A stretch of DNA of 59,677 nt from Acidobacteriota bacterium. GTDB taxonomy: Bacteria; Acidobacteriota; Terriglobia; UBA7540. A program made the position numbers and the translations under genes. Within the stretch, counting starts at the first letter, position 1, and each line of letters starts with the position of its first letter. Under the pieces are notes generated by a model. That model searched no databases. It was given only the letters and a program-made list of their open reading frames with translations, and had not been told where the DNA came from. The DNA lies in contig CADDZJ010000015.1 of the NCBI GenBank assembly GCA_902812415.1, positions 1 to 59,677 of the forward strand. The letters are read 5' to 3'. Shown in pieces: positions 18,821 through 28,061 of this stretch.

Positions 18821-18842
18821 TTCCCAACCCTCGTGGTGAAAT

Positions 18843-21800
18843 TCACCAGAAGAGCTTCAAGGCAAATTGGATATCCCGGGCGGGGTTGGCGCCTGTAATC
18901 GTGCCGAATGCAGGCGATCCAAAACTCGTGTTGGGAGCGTAGAAATTCGCCCGATTAAAGGCGTTGAAGAACTCCGCCCGAAATTGAAGATGCGCCCGCT
19001 CGCCGAAATCCCAATATTTTTCGGCGGCGATATCCCAGTCGTAGAGTCCGGGCGCGCGCAGGGTGGGCATGGTGCGCGGAACGTTTCCGAAAGTAAACGG
19101 GGCGGGCTGAGCAAACGCAGCCGTGTTAAACCATTCCTGGATCGTGGGGTTTGACACATGCGGATTGCTGATCAGGTTCGGACGCTGCGCACCTCCAAAG
19201 TTATTCACATTATCGCTTGCGGCCGTGATACCCAGGGGGAAACCCGATTTTGCCGTGGTGATCCCGCTCACCTGCCAGCCGCCGACAATTGCATTCACAG
19301 GCCCGCTCATGTTGGAGCCGAATCGCTTGTCTTTCCCGATGGGGAGTTGATAAATATAGCTCGCCACAAAGCTCTGCGGAATGTCGTCGATATCCAGAGA
19401 ATATTCGTTTCGCATGTTGTAAATGTTTTCGTAGTTGGCGGAAGAGCCGGAGGTCCATCCCTCCGAGCCGGATGAGTCATCGAGATATTTGGAGTTGGTA
19501 TAAGAGAGGAGGAACTGCATCCCGGAACTCCAGCGATGCGTAAAGTTAACCTGCAAGGCGTTATAGCTCGACCGGCCTCCAGGCACCTGAACGTCGTTGA
19601 CGCCGCAATATTCCGGATACGGAACCAGGAGTCGACCCTTCTGGACAGTTGGATTGTTCAGACCGCAGCCGCTATCCGTGAGGTGGCCGAAGAAAGGATT
19701 GGAAACTGGTTGCAGCAAAGCGGAGCCTAAGGCCAGGTCCGAGGTGGGCAGCATGGCAACTGGCGCTGTGGATTCCAAAGGCAGCTTTACGCCGTGGTTG
19801 CCGACGTAACTCACATCCAGCATGTTGTTGGGCGAGATTTCGTATTGAAATCCGTACATCCATTGCTCGATATAAGGCGTCGGACGATATCGTTCGATGG
19901 CCGGAGTGGAAAATCCCACGTTGGTCAAACCGCCTTGTGATTTGCCGGGCGGCAGCAGCAATCCTGTTGGAAACGGGTTGCTCAACAGGTTGGCCGGCGT
20001 GATGCCATCGATCGTGCCTACGTAGGGAGTGGTTTGTGAAAAGCCGTTCAGGGTCAAGCCTTGGTAATCTCCGAACTCCATAGCTGGAATGTAGAACATT
20101 CCAAAACCGCCCCGCATGACAAGCTTCGATGCAAGCGCATAAGCGAAACCCACCCGGGGAGCGACGTTGGTGTATTGAGGATTGTAGACGCCGCGGTTTC
20201 CCGGATTCGTGTACACGAGCTCGCCCGGAACGCTGAAACCGATCTGGCTGCTGATGGGGTTCGTAGCGCCAAAGTCGAACCATGACAGCCGGTTGAAACG
20301 GTCGGTCGGCGCCGTCTGGAAGTCGTAACGCACGCCGAGATTCAGGGTGAGCCTGCGCGTTGCCTTCCAGTCATCCTGGAAATACCAGCCCTCGAAGTTC
20401 TTTTCAAACGCCGCCCGAGCGTTGTCTGTGATGCCTCCACTGTTGCCGGTGCCCAGCATGAACGATGCGAAGCCAAAGCCGGTGGCAGGGTTGGCCACGG
20501 TGGGGTCGGGGCCCTGCGTCATGTTCAAGGGGAAATTAAAACTCGCCTGGCTGGAATTGAAGGTGGTGAGGTAAAGCCCCACGCCCATGAAACCGATGTT
20601 CATCGTATGCGGGCCGGCCACCTTGGTGAAGTCGATGGAATAGCTGCGAGCCTCGCGCGGCGTGGAGTTTAACACGCCGGAACCCAGGGATGACTCGCCA
20701 TCGATGGTGATGGAGGGGAAAGCGCCGGGTCCGCCAAAGGTATCGAGCGCAGCGGGCAACCCGAGGGTCGAAGGAGCAAACGGGACGCCCTGCGGCACGC
20801 GCCCTTCCACCCATCGGCCCCACCCCAGGTTAATGCTCATCACCAGGGTTGGACTCATCACGCGATTGTAATTAAAACCGGCGTTAAAGCGGTCGTCGGG
20901 GGCCAGCGTGCCGGGACCGCCCACATCCTTGGTTCCGAAAAGATCGCCGGCCAGTTGCTTGTATTCAAATTTCTGCGACCAGCGAGCAAACATCCGCGAT
21001 TTGTCGCTGATGGTGTGATCGACGCGGACGGTGTAATCGGTTTGCGCGGTGGGAGCGCCGCCAGCCGCCGTGTAGTTGTTGATGATGCCGGGGCTTGTCG
21101 GCGCAGGCCAGTATTGCAAGAGATTTTTGGCGACCGAATTGAGCATCCCGGGAGGAATAATATTTCCTGGAATCGGGTCGCGGATGAAGCCGCTCTGTGT
21201 GGCTGTAATGCCTGTCACGGGGTCCACTTGCCCTTGAGTTACTGCCCGCGTGGTGAACGGATTGTAAATCTGGCCGCTCAGAACAGGTCGGCCCAAAGCA
21301 TCGACACCGATTTGCGCGCCCAGAAGGCCCGAGAAGTCTCCATTCCGCATCGCGCTGGTGGGAACCGTCGTCGTCAGCGTCAAGGGCGTCGCTTCGCGCA
21401 GACCCTCAAACTCGCCAAAGATAAAGGTCTTGTCGTGCTGCTCGTAGAGCTTCGGAAGGTAGAGCGGCCCGCCCATGGTGAAGCCGAATTGGTTGCGGGC
21501 AAATTGCGGCTCCGGCGTGTTGCTGGCGTTGTTGAAAAAGAAGTTTGCGTCCCAGGCGCTGTTGCGGACGAATTCCCAGGCGTCACCGTGGAAGCTGCTG
21601 GTTCCGGATTTCGTGATGGCGTTCACCACGTTGCCCATGCTCCAGCCGTACTGCGCGGTGAAAGCGTTGGTTTGAATCTTGAATTCCTCCGTCTCATCCA
21701 CGCCGGGGACATAGATGGTACCGTCCCAGTCGCCCGCGCCATCCCATGCTCCGTCGAGCAGAAAAGCAGTGGTTCCGAAACGGCCTCCGCCGAAGTTGAA

Positions 21801-22451
21801 GAACCCGATATCCTGGTCCGCATCGCCTTGAGATCCTGGAGGATTCAGCGCCTGATTCTGCTGGCTGTTGTTGACGCTCGAGTTTAAGGCCACCAATCCG
21901 TAAACGTTGCGCAGGTTAAGTGGCAGCTCCACCGTCTGACGGCCAGTGACGGTTGAAGCGACGTTGGCATTCGAGGTGTTGAGAAGAGGTGCTGAGGCGT
22001 TCACGCTCACTTGCTGAGACACGGCGCCTAATTCCATCGTCACGTTCTGGTTGGCAGCCTCCCCTACGGCAAGCACAATGCCGGTTTGCAGATAGACGCG
22101 AAAGCCAGTCTTTTCGACCTTCAACGTATAGGTCCCAGGCGGCACCAGCGTGAAGCTGTATCTTCCATCCGCGCCGGTTGTGAACGTGCGGCTAAAGCCG
22201 GTTTGGGAATTGGCCAGCGTGACGGTTGCTTTCGGGATAGACCCGCCGCTTTTATCAGTCACCACTCCGCCGAGCGCCGCCGCAAAAGCTTGCGTCTGCG
22301 CGCTGAGGCTTCCGCTGCCGCAGATTACCATCAGGGGCGCCAGAAAAAAGGCGACGACGAGGGATAATTCCAGGATGCCGCAAAAGCTGAGAATATTTGT
22401 GGAACCCCTGGCTTGGGATAATTTTCGAACCACACTTTCTTGTCGTTGCAT
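18843..22451 (-). CDS. TonB-dependent receptor, Oar-like, with carboxypeptidase regulatory domain
   Basis: A 1202-residue outer-membrane receptor. After a long N-terminal hydrophobic signal comes a CarboxypepD_reg-like beta-sandwich (about 60-140; GGVVTDKSGGSIPKATVTL, DGRYSFTLVPPGTYTLKV), then a plug domain and a C-terminal beta-barrel ending in FALKLFW, with the terminal aromatic expected for outer-membrane insertion. Such receptors import large ligands with TonB energy; in this phylum they stand in for SusC, without SusD. A GGGAGGA site lies 7 bases before the ATG. It is followed by the GH31 gene and preceded by cloverleaf repeat B. Confidence 0.93.
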   Translation of the reverse strand: MQRQESVVRKLSQARGSTNILSFCGILELSLVVAFFLAPLMVICGSGSLSAQTQAFAAALGGVVTDKSGGSIPKATVTLANSQTGFSRTFTTGADGRYSFTLVPPGTYTLKVEKTGFRVYLQTGIVLAVGEAANQNVTMELGAVSQQVSVNASAPLLNTSNANVASTVTGRQTVELPLNLRNVYGLVALNSSVNNSQQNQALNPPGSQGDADQDIGFFNFGGGRFGTTAFLLDGAWDGAGDWDGTIYVPGVDETEEFKIQTNAFTAQYGWSMGNVVNAITKSGTSSFHGDAWEFVRNSAWDANFFFNNASNTPEPQFARNQFGFTMGGPLYLPKLYEQHDKTFIFGEFEGLREATPLTLTTTVPTSAMRNGDFSGLLGAQIGVDALGRPVLSGQIYNPFTTRAVTQGQVDPVTGITATQSGFIRDPIPGNIIPPGMLNSVAKNLLQYWPAPTSPGIINNYTAAGGAPTAQTDYTVRVDHTISDKSRMFARWSQKFEYKQLAGDLFGTKDVGGPGTLAPDDRFNAGFNYNRVMSPTLVMSINLGWGRWVEGRVPQGVPFAPSTLGLPAALDTFGGPGAFPSITIDGESSLGSGVLNSTPREARSYSIDFTKVAGPHTMNIGFMGVGLYLTTFNSSQASFNFPLNMTQGPDPTVANPATGFGFASFMLGTGNSGGITDNARAAFEKNFEGWYFQDDWKATRRLTLNLGVRYDFQTAPTDRFNRLSWFDFGATNPISSQIGFSVPGELVYTNPGNRGVYNPQYTNVAPRVGFAYALASKLVMRGGFGMFYIPAMEFGDYQGLTLNGFSQTTPYVGTIDGITPANLLSNPFPTGLLLPPGKSQGGLTNVGFSTPAIERYRPTPYIEQWMYGFQYEISPNNMLDVSYVGNHGVKLPLESTAPVAMLPTSDLALGSALLQPVSNPFFGHLTDSGCGLNNPTVQKGRLLVPYPEYCGVNDVQVPGGRSSYNALQVNFTHRWSSGMQFLLSYTNSKYLDDSSGSEGWTSGSSANYENIYNMRNEYSLDIDDIPQSFVASYIYQLPIGKDKRFGSNMSGPVNAIVGGWQVSGITTAKSGFPLGITAASDNVNNFGGAQRPNLISNPHVSNPTIQEWFNTAAFAQPAPFTFGNVPRTMPTLRAPGLYDWDIAAEKYWDFGERAHLQFRAEFFNAFNRANFYAPNTSFGSPAFGTITGANPARDIQFALKLFW

Positions 22452-22470
22452 GGCGAAATCCTCCCGCCTT

Positions 22471-22596
22471 ACTGAGGTTTACAAATTGTAGTGACAGCAT
22501 TTTCTGTAGCGCCGGTGTCCTCACCGGCGTTTTTCGGCGCTGAGGGCAGCGCCGCTACAGTCCGCGTTATCACTATAATTTGTAATTCTCAATAGT
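22471..22596. repeat. Cloverleaf palindromic repeat, copy B
   Basis: 126 bp running from ACTGAG to CTCAATAGT, nearly identical to copy A at 11-135 and in the same orientation. It lies 20 bp upstream of the receptor start codon, so it falls in that gene's promoter or leader. The remaining sequence to 22890 holds no gene; it is AT-rich around 22660-22760. Confidence 0.87.
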
Positions 22597-22890
22597 GGAC
22601 CTGGTTTAATCCTGAACGTGAGGGTGAAACCCCCTTTCTCTTCAAATTCCGAGATGTGATTACTCAACAGCAGTAAATAATATATCGCTAACTAATAATC
22701 AGCTCTAGTGAATCGATCCGATGGTTTATCAGTTGGATATTCTAGATTCAAAAGCTGGCTATTCATCAAACTAGTCACCTGTCACTAACGTTTCTGGACA
22801 AGGTGTGGTCATGGCCAGGATGGCCACACCACAACCGTGGCGCGGGCGTCCCGCCCGCGGATTCAGGCCAGGTATTTATGTGACATACGA

Positions 22891-23931
22891 TTAGCTGGTT
22901 ACATTTGCGGGAGTCGTTTCGGAGAGGGCGCGGCAGGATTCGCGTTTCACGAGTCGGGTGGGCAGCGTGAGAACTTGAGGCGGCGCATCGGGATGGTTGA
23001 TGTGGTTCATGACGAGTTCGGCCATATGCCGGCCAATCTGATCCGTAAAAACGTGGACCGTGGTGAGAGGCGGGTGCATGGCGGAGACTTCCAGGGTGTC
23101 ATTGAATCCGGCGACGCTGATATCGTCAGGAATCAACAAGCCTCTATCCCGAATGGCTTTGTACGCTCCTCGCGCGGCGGCATCATCCCCAGCGAAGATC
23201 GCGGTGACGCGCTCCTGCCTGCTGAGAAGCGTTTTGGCGGCAAGGTATCCCACATCTTCCGGATTGTCGGAGTCCACCTCGCTCACGCGCGGCTCAAGCG
23301 CAGCCTCTTCCATCGCCCGGCGGTAGCCTTCCGCGCGGCGAGCAAACCACGGCAGCTTGGTATTACCGACAAACCAGATGTGCTGGTGTCCTAAAGATTG
23401 TAAGTAACGCGTCATTTCCGCCGCCCCGTCGATGTCATCAAAGTAGACGGCGCTATAGGCGTGGCTTGACCAGGGGCCGACGACGTTGTTGCCCAGTACG
23501 ACAAATGGGATGCCTTTATGACTCAACAGGTCGAGCAGGCTTTGGGAATTCGTGCCCGCCAGAATGGCGCCCCGAATGATCTCAAAGTGCTGATCGATTT
23601 GCGGCATCGCCAGGTTCTGCCAGGTGAGATGAAGGGAATAGCGCAGCGGCAGAAAGAGCAGTCCGTAGTCGTGGGCTGCGCAGTAAGCTTCCGCGCCAAT
23701 CAGAACAGATGAATGGAAGGGATGCAGGACTTCGCGGTTGCTGAGAAGGAACGCAACCACCTTCGCCTTGCTGCGCCGCTCGAGATCGACGCCCAGCTTC
23801 CCTGCCGCTTTCATCACGCGCTGGCGAAGCTCCGGGCTGACGTTATTCGCTCCGTTGGCGACACGGGAGACGGTGGCAACGCTGACCCCGGCCAGCCTGG
23901 CTACCTCTTGGAGTCCTATTTTCTTGCCCAC
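22891..23931 (-). CDS. LacI family transcriptional regulator
   Basis: A 346-residue regulator. The N-terminal LacI helix-turn-helix (residues 4-24, LQEVARLAGVSVATVSRVAN) is followed by the hinge (about 45-55) and a periplasmic-binding-protein-like sugar-sensing domain. Start is GTG at 23931 with GGAGAGG upstream. It lies between a receptor/GH31 pair and two more receptors plus exported glycosidases, so it probably controls this locus in response to a sugar. A 15-bp palindrome TTTTGAATTTCAAAA at 24077-24091 in the divergent gap is one candidate operator. Confidence 0.93.
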   Translation of the reverse strand: MGKKIGLQEVARLAGVSVATVSRVANGANNVSPELRQRVMKAAGKLGVDLERRSKAKVVAFLLSNREVLHPFHSSVLIGAEAYCAAHDYGLLFLPLRYSLHLTWQNLAMPQIDQHFEIIRGAILAGTNSQSLLDLLSHKGIPFVVLGNNVVGPWSSHAYSAVYFDDIDGAAEMTRYLQSLGHQHIWFVGNTKLPWFARRAEGYRRAMEEAALEPRVSEVDSDNPEDVGYLAAKTLLSRQERVTAIFAGDDAAARGAYKAIRDRGLLIPDDISVAGFNDTLEVSAMHPPLTTVHVFTDQIGRHMAELVMNHINHPDAPPQVLTLPTRLVKRESCRALSETTPANVTS

Positions 23932-24634
23932 CTTGGGAATCCTCTCCGAATAAGTTTTGAAGCTGCTCGTACCGAGATTCTACAATTAATCTGACACGGG
24001 CCATTGTGATTTGACGCTCAGGTCAGGAAAATATTTTCATGACATAAGGGGGAATTGCAAGTATTTTAGCGTATAGTTTTGAATTTCAAAAGCAAAATTC
24101 AAAATTTAACGACTTGAATCACGCGACAAAAGCATCAAGATAGCGTGTCCAATTTTTTGTTTATCATGATTATTTTGAATGACTTATATTAAACTATTCA
24201 TAAAACCTGCCAAGGAGATTGATCTTCGATGAGATGGCTTTAATCGTTGATGAAATAACTTTCAAAATCTAGCAAATTTTACTTGACTTTTTCCGGTCGC
24301 GGATTTATAAGCTCCGATGTCGATTATGGCGGTGAGGATAGAAGGCGCGAAAATCCGAATCGGTCATGCTGAATCCGGTGGAGCATCCCGGCATTTGACC
24401 GAAAACAAAATACTGGGGATTTTCCGCGATCGCTCAGGATGACAGCTACCCATAATTTATTCACGCCTCATTCTGAATTTTCCCGCCGTCATTCTGGGCG
24501 AGGCGCAGCGAAGCGAAGAATCTCCCTATTTAAAGAACGAAACAAATACAGAGATTCTTCGTCGCCCACGGCTCCTCAGAATGACAAGGGCGCTGCGGCG
24601 GGTTAACGGTTTATCTATTCCGATGGAGGGTGTT
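23932..24634. other. Divergent intergenic region, AT-rich
   Basis: 703 bp between lacI (-) and a receptor gene (+). 24040-24320 is much richer in A/T than the flanks and includes the palindrome TTTTGAATTTCAAAA (24077-24091). The right part holds a palindromic repeat (24488-24585). Promoters for both genes must lie here; no gene is evident. Confidence 0.6.
24488..24585. repeat. Interspersed palindromic repeat (GTCATTCTG type)
   Basis: Begins gtcattctgggcg and ends cctcagaatgac, with inner arms gaagaatctc and gagattcttc: an imperfect 98-bp inverted repeat. It is the same family as 37693-37778 and 52933-53014. It ends about 50 bp before the receptor start codon. Confidence 0.75.
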
Positions 24635-27600
24635 ATGAAGGCGAAAGTTTGGGCGGTCCTTCTGGCTGGTTTGGCGGCGATGTTCAGTCTGGCGTCCGCG
24701 CCGCTTTGGGGCCAGGCGGTTTCGAGCGCGTCGATTACAGGCGTTGTCATAGACCCAGCGGGAGCCGTTGTTCCGGGCGCAAAGGTTGAGGTAACGCAGG
24801 TCAATACCGGCATGGTTCGGACCACCGTGAGCGCCGCGGACGGAAGCTATTCATTTCCTAATCTGCCTGTCGGCCCGTACAAGCTGCAAGTCATGGCGTC
24901 CGGGTTCCAGGCTTACGAGCAGACGGGGATTGTTCTTCAGGTGGCCAACCACGTGACGATCAACGTGACGTTACGCCTTGGGTCTCTGTCACAGCAGGTA
25001 CAGGTGCAGGCCAATGCCAGCATGGTGCAGACTCAGAACGCGGCAGTCTCGAACGTGGTGGACCAGCAGCGCGTTGTGGACCTTCCCTTGAACGGGCGGC
25101 AAGCCACGCAGCTTATTCTGATCTCCGGCGCGTCCACGACGGCTCCGGGCGGCGACCTGAGAGGCAGTAAGAACTTTTACAGTTCCACCACCATTTCCGT
25201 GGCGGGCGGGCAGGCGAACGGCACCAATTATCTTCTGGATGGCGGCGACTATAACGACACGATGACCAACGTCAACCTGCCGTTTCCCTTTCCCGACGCC
25301 ATCCAGGAGTTCAGCGTGGATACGAGTGCGCTGCCCGCGCAGTATGGGTTGCATCCGGGCGGCACAGTGAACGTAGTGACCAAGTCCGGCACTAACCAGT
25401 TTCACGGCGACGCCTTTGAATTCGTTCGCAACGGCGCCGTGGACGCGCGCAACTTTTTTGCGGCGAACTCCGACACCCTGCGGCAGAATCAGTTCGGCGG
25501 CACGATCGGCGGTCCGATCAAGCATGACAAGCTCTTTTTCTTCTTTGGATACCAGGGAACGCGCGTGCGCTCCACCCCGCCGCAAACCATCAGCCATGTG
25601 CCCACCGCGGCGACCCTGAACGGGGATTTCAGCGTCATGGATTCCCCGCAATGTCGCTCCAAAGGCGCATTGCAGCTCAATGATCCCTTTGCTGGCGGGC
25701 CTGCTTTCACGAATAATCAGATTCCCGCCTCGATGTTCAGTCAGGCGGCGCTCAATCTGGTCAAATACTTGCCGCAAACCAGTGACCCGTGCGGTGAAGT
25801 GGTCTATGGCATACCCGGGCCTTCCAACGAGTACCAGATGGTGGGCCGTACAGATTTCGTCAAGAGCACGAGGCAGTCGCTGTTCGGACGGTACCTGATC
25901 GACAATTATGTGACGCCGGCGCCCTGGGACCCGCACAACCTTCTGGTCACGGTGAATCCCGGCAACAATGAGCGCGTACAGGCGTTTACTCTGGGCGACA
26001 CCTATTCGCTCAGCGCCACAACATTGAACTCCTTCCACGCTTCGTTCAACCGCCGGCGGGACGATCGAGGGCCCAATTCCAACCAGATCAACGTCAGGGA
26101 TCTGGGCGTGAATATGTTCACTTACGTGCCGGATGACATCCGGCTTTCCGTGACCGGCTATTTTAACGTCGGTTGTGGCACCTGCGCGCCCGGGTTCTTT
26201 AATGTGAACGAGTGGCAGCTCGCGGACGATGTGGACCTGATGCGCAGCAAGCACCAGATCTCTTTCGGCGTGGACTTTATCCGCGCCCAGAACAATACCC
26301 TTTCCGGTTACTTGCAGAACGGTGATTTTACTTTTGGCGGCCTGGGAACGGGCGACGGTCTGGCTGATTTCCTGCTCGGCTATCTGAGCAGCAGTTCGAC
26401 CGCATTCAGCCAGAGCCGCTCGCAGCAGGTCGCCCTGCGGGAAAGCATCCCGGGACTTTACGTCCAGGATATTTATCACGCCAGCCGGGCGGTCACCCTC
26501 AATGCGGGCTTGCGCTGGGAGCCGATGCTGTTTCCCCAGGATAATTATGGGCGCGGCAGTTCGTTCAATCTAGCCGCGTTTCTTGCCAACCAGAAAAGCC
26601 GCGTGTTTCAAAACGCTCTCGCCGGCATGTTCTATTATGGCGATCCGGGCATCCCGAAGGCCTTCACGCACGATACGCTGGCAAACTTCGCGCCGCGCCT
26701 TGGGATTGCGTGGAGTCCGGGCGGCAAAGGCAACCAAACCTTCCGGGTGGGCGGCGGCATTTTTTACGATTCCGGGATGATGTGGTTTCCCCAGCGGCTC
26801 ATGTCCAATCCTCCTTACGTCAACGAAATTGACCTGACCACCGATCAGACGGGACTGTTTGATAGCCCATGGTCAAAGTACCCTGGCGGCAATCCATTTC
26901 CGGGAGTGTTTCCGCCGCCGGCGAACGCGCCGTTCCCCAGCGGAGCCTACTATGCCGTGCTGCCGCTGCACCTGCATCCCACCTACCTGGCCAGTTGGGA
27001 CGCCAGTTACGAGCGTCAGTTTGCCGGCAATTGGATGGTGTCGGCAACTTACATGGGGAACAAGACAACGCATCTTTGGCTGACGCAGGATCTGAACCCC
27101 GAAACGAACGGCAAGTCCTCCAGCCGGGTGCTCAATCTGCTCAATCCGGCGCAAGGGCCGGCCTTTGGCCAATTGGATCTCGCTGACGATGGCGCCAACG
27201 CCAACTATAATGCGTTGCTTGTTACCTTGCGGCACCGCATCAGCCACGGCTTTACGCTCTTTGCCAATTACACCTATTCGCATTGCCTGAGCGATGGCGA
27301 TTTTAATGGCGACTTGCGCGGTTCTTACTATCAGGATCCGTTCAATCGCGCTCTCGATTACGGTAACTGTAATTTTGATCTTCGCCACATCTTTAATGGC
27401 ACTGTGGTTGCCACCAGCCCCGTGAGAGGCAGCGGCTGGGCGGCCCATCTTTTGGGGAATTGGCGGCTCGCCCCCCTGGTCAGCATCACAAGCGGGACTC
27501 CGTTTAATATCACGACAGGGAAAAACAACTCTCTCACCGGCGAGGGCCTGGACCGGCCCAACCTGGTTCCAGGAGTTGCAATCTTTACCTCGGGTCCGTG

Positions 27601-27910
27601 TGCCAGCAAAGTTAATTGCGTGAATTACCTGGATCCTGCGGCATTCGAAACGAACCCGTCAGGCACTTTCGGAACTCTCGCCCGCGACGCCTTCTATGGG
27701 CCGGGATCGGTGCATTTCGATGTCGCTCTCAGCCGCCTCTTCACGCTTACCGAGCGGTTCAATCTCGAGGCTCGTTTCGAGGCCTTCAACGTGATTAATT
27801 ATGTGAACTTTAACAACCCGACTTCCGGCATGACCTCTTCAAATTTTGGACTCATTACGAGCGCGGGCGATCCGCGCATTTTGCAATTTGCTCTCAAACT
27901 CCATTTCTGA
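24635..27910 (+). CDS. TonB-dependent receptor, Oar-like, with carboxypeptidase regulatory domain
   Basis: About 1091 residues. A signal peptide (VWAVLLAGLAAMFSLASAPLWGQA) precedes a CarboxypepD_reg domain (ITGVVIDPAGAVVPGAKVEVT, DGSYSFPNLPVGPYKLQV), a plug domain (RVVDLPLNGRQATQLILISG) and a barrel ending FALKLHF. The ATG at 24635 has GGAGG five bases upstream and begins the signal sequence; the frame to 24581 is probably untranslated. It is first of a plus-strand series of two receptors and several exported glycosidases. Ligand likely an oligosaccharide from the same locus (inferred). A strong terminator follows at 27952. Confidence 0.93.
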   Translation: MKAKVWAVLLAGLAAMFSLASAPLWGQAVSSASITGVVIDPAGAVVPGAKVEVTQVNTGMVRTTVSAADGSYSFPNLPVGPYKLQVMASGFQAYEQTGIVLQVANHVTINVTLRLGSLSQQVQVQANASMVQTQNAAVSNVVDQQRVVDLPLNGRQATQLILISGASTTAPGGDLRGSKNFYSSTTISVAGGQANGTNYLLDGGDYNDTMTNVNLPFPFPDAIQEFSVDTSALPAQYGLHPGGTVNVVTKSGTNQFHGDAFEFVRNGAVDARNFFAANSDTLRQNQFGGTIGGPIKHDKLFFFFGYQGTRVRSTPPQTISHVPTAATLNGDFSVMDSPQCRSKGALQLNDPFAGGPAFTNNQIPASMFSQAALNLVKYLPQTSDPCGEVVYGIPGPSNEYQMVGRTDFVKSTRQSLFGRYLIDNYVTPAPWDPHNLLVTVNPGNNERVQAFTLGDTYSLSATTLNSFHASFNRRRDDRGPNSNQINVRDLGVNMFTYVPDDIRLSVTGYFNVGCGTCAPGFFNVNEWQLADDVDLMRSKHQISFGVDFIRAQNNTLSGYLQNGDFTFGGLGTGDGLADFLLGYLSSSSTAFSQSRSQQVALRESIPGLYVQDIYHASRAVTLNAGLRWEPMLFPQDNYGRGSSFNLAAFLANQKSRVFQNALAGMFYYGDPGIPKAFTHDTLANFAPRLGIAWSPGGKGNQTFRVGGGIFYDSGMMWFPQRLMSNPPYVNEIDLTTDQTGLFDSPWSKYPGGNPFPGVFPPPANAPFPSGAYYAVLPLHLHPTYLASWDASYERQFAGNWMVSATYMGNKTTHLWLTQDLNPETNGKSSSRVLNLLNPAQGPAFGQLDLADDGANANYNALLVTLRHRISHGFTLFANYTYSHCLSDGDFNGDLRGSYYQDPFNRALDYGNCNFDLRHIFNGTVVATSPVRGSGWAAHLLGNWRLAPLVSITSGTPFNITTGKNNSLTGEGLDRPNLVPGVAIFTSGPCASKVNCVNYLDPAAFETNPSGTFGTLARDAFYGPGSVHFDVALSRLFTLTERFNLEARFEAFNVINYVNFNNPTSGMTSSNFGLITSAGDPRILQFALKLHF

Positions 27911-27951
27911 GCGGTCCTGTGGTGAAAAGCATTCGCCACGGAGCAATGTAG

Positions 27952-27983
27952 CGCAGACCTCCGTCTTCGAGGTCTGCGGTTTT
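27952..27983 (+). terminator. Rho-independent terminator after the receptor gene
   Basis: Perfect 10-bp stem CGCAGACCTC (27952-27961) and GAGGTCTGCG (27969-27978), 7-nt loop, then GTTTT. It separates the two receptor genes, so the second probably has its own promoter or depends on readthrough. Confidence 0.8.
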
Positions 27984-28061
27984 TGATCTAAAACCTCGAG
28001 CAGCCCCGGAGCTGAAAAACGCAGACCCGCGCCATGAGCTTTTTGTCGGAGGTGGAAGAAA

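Noticed and set aside
24989-26479. 496-codon minus-strand open frame
   Set aside because: Antisense to a well-supported TonB receptor; no family signature.
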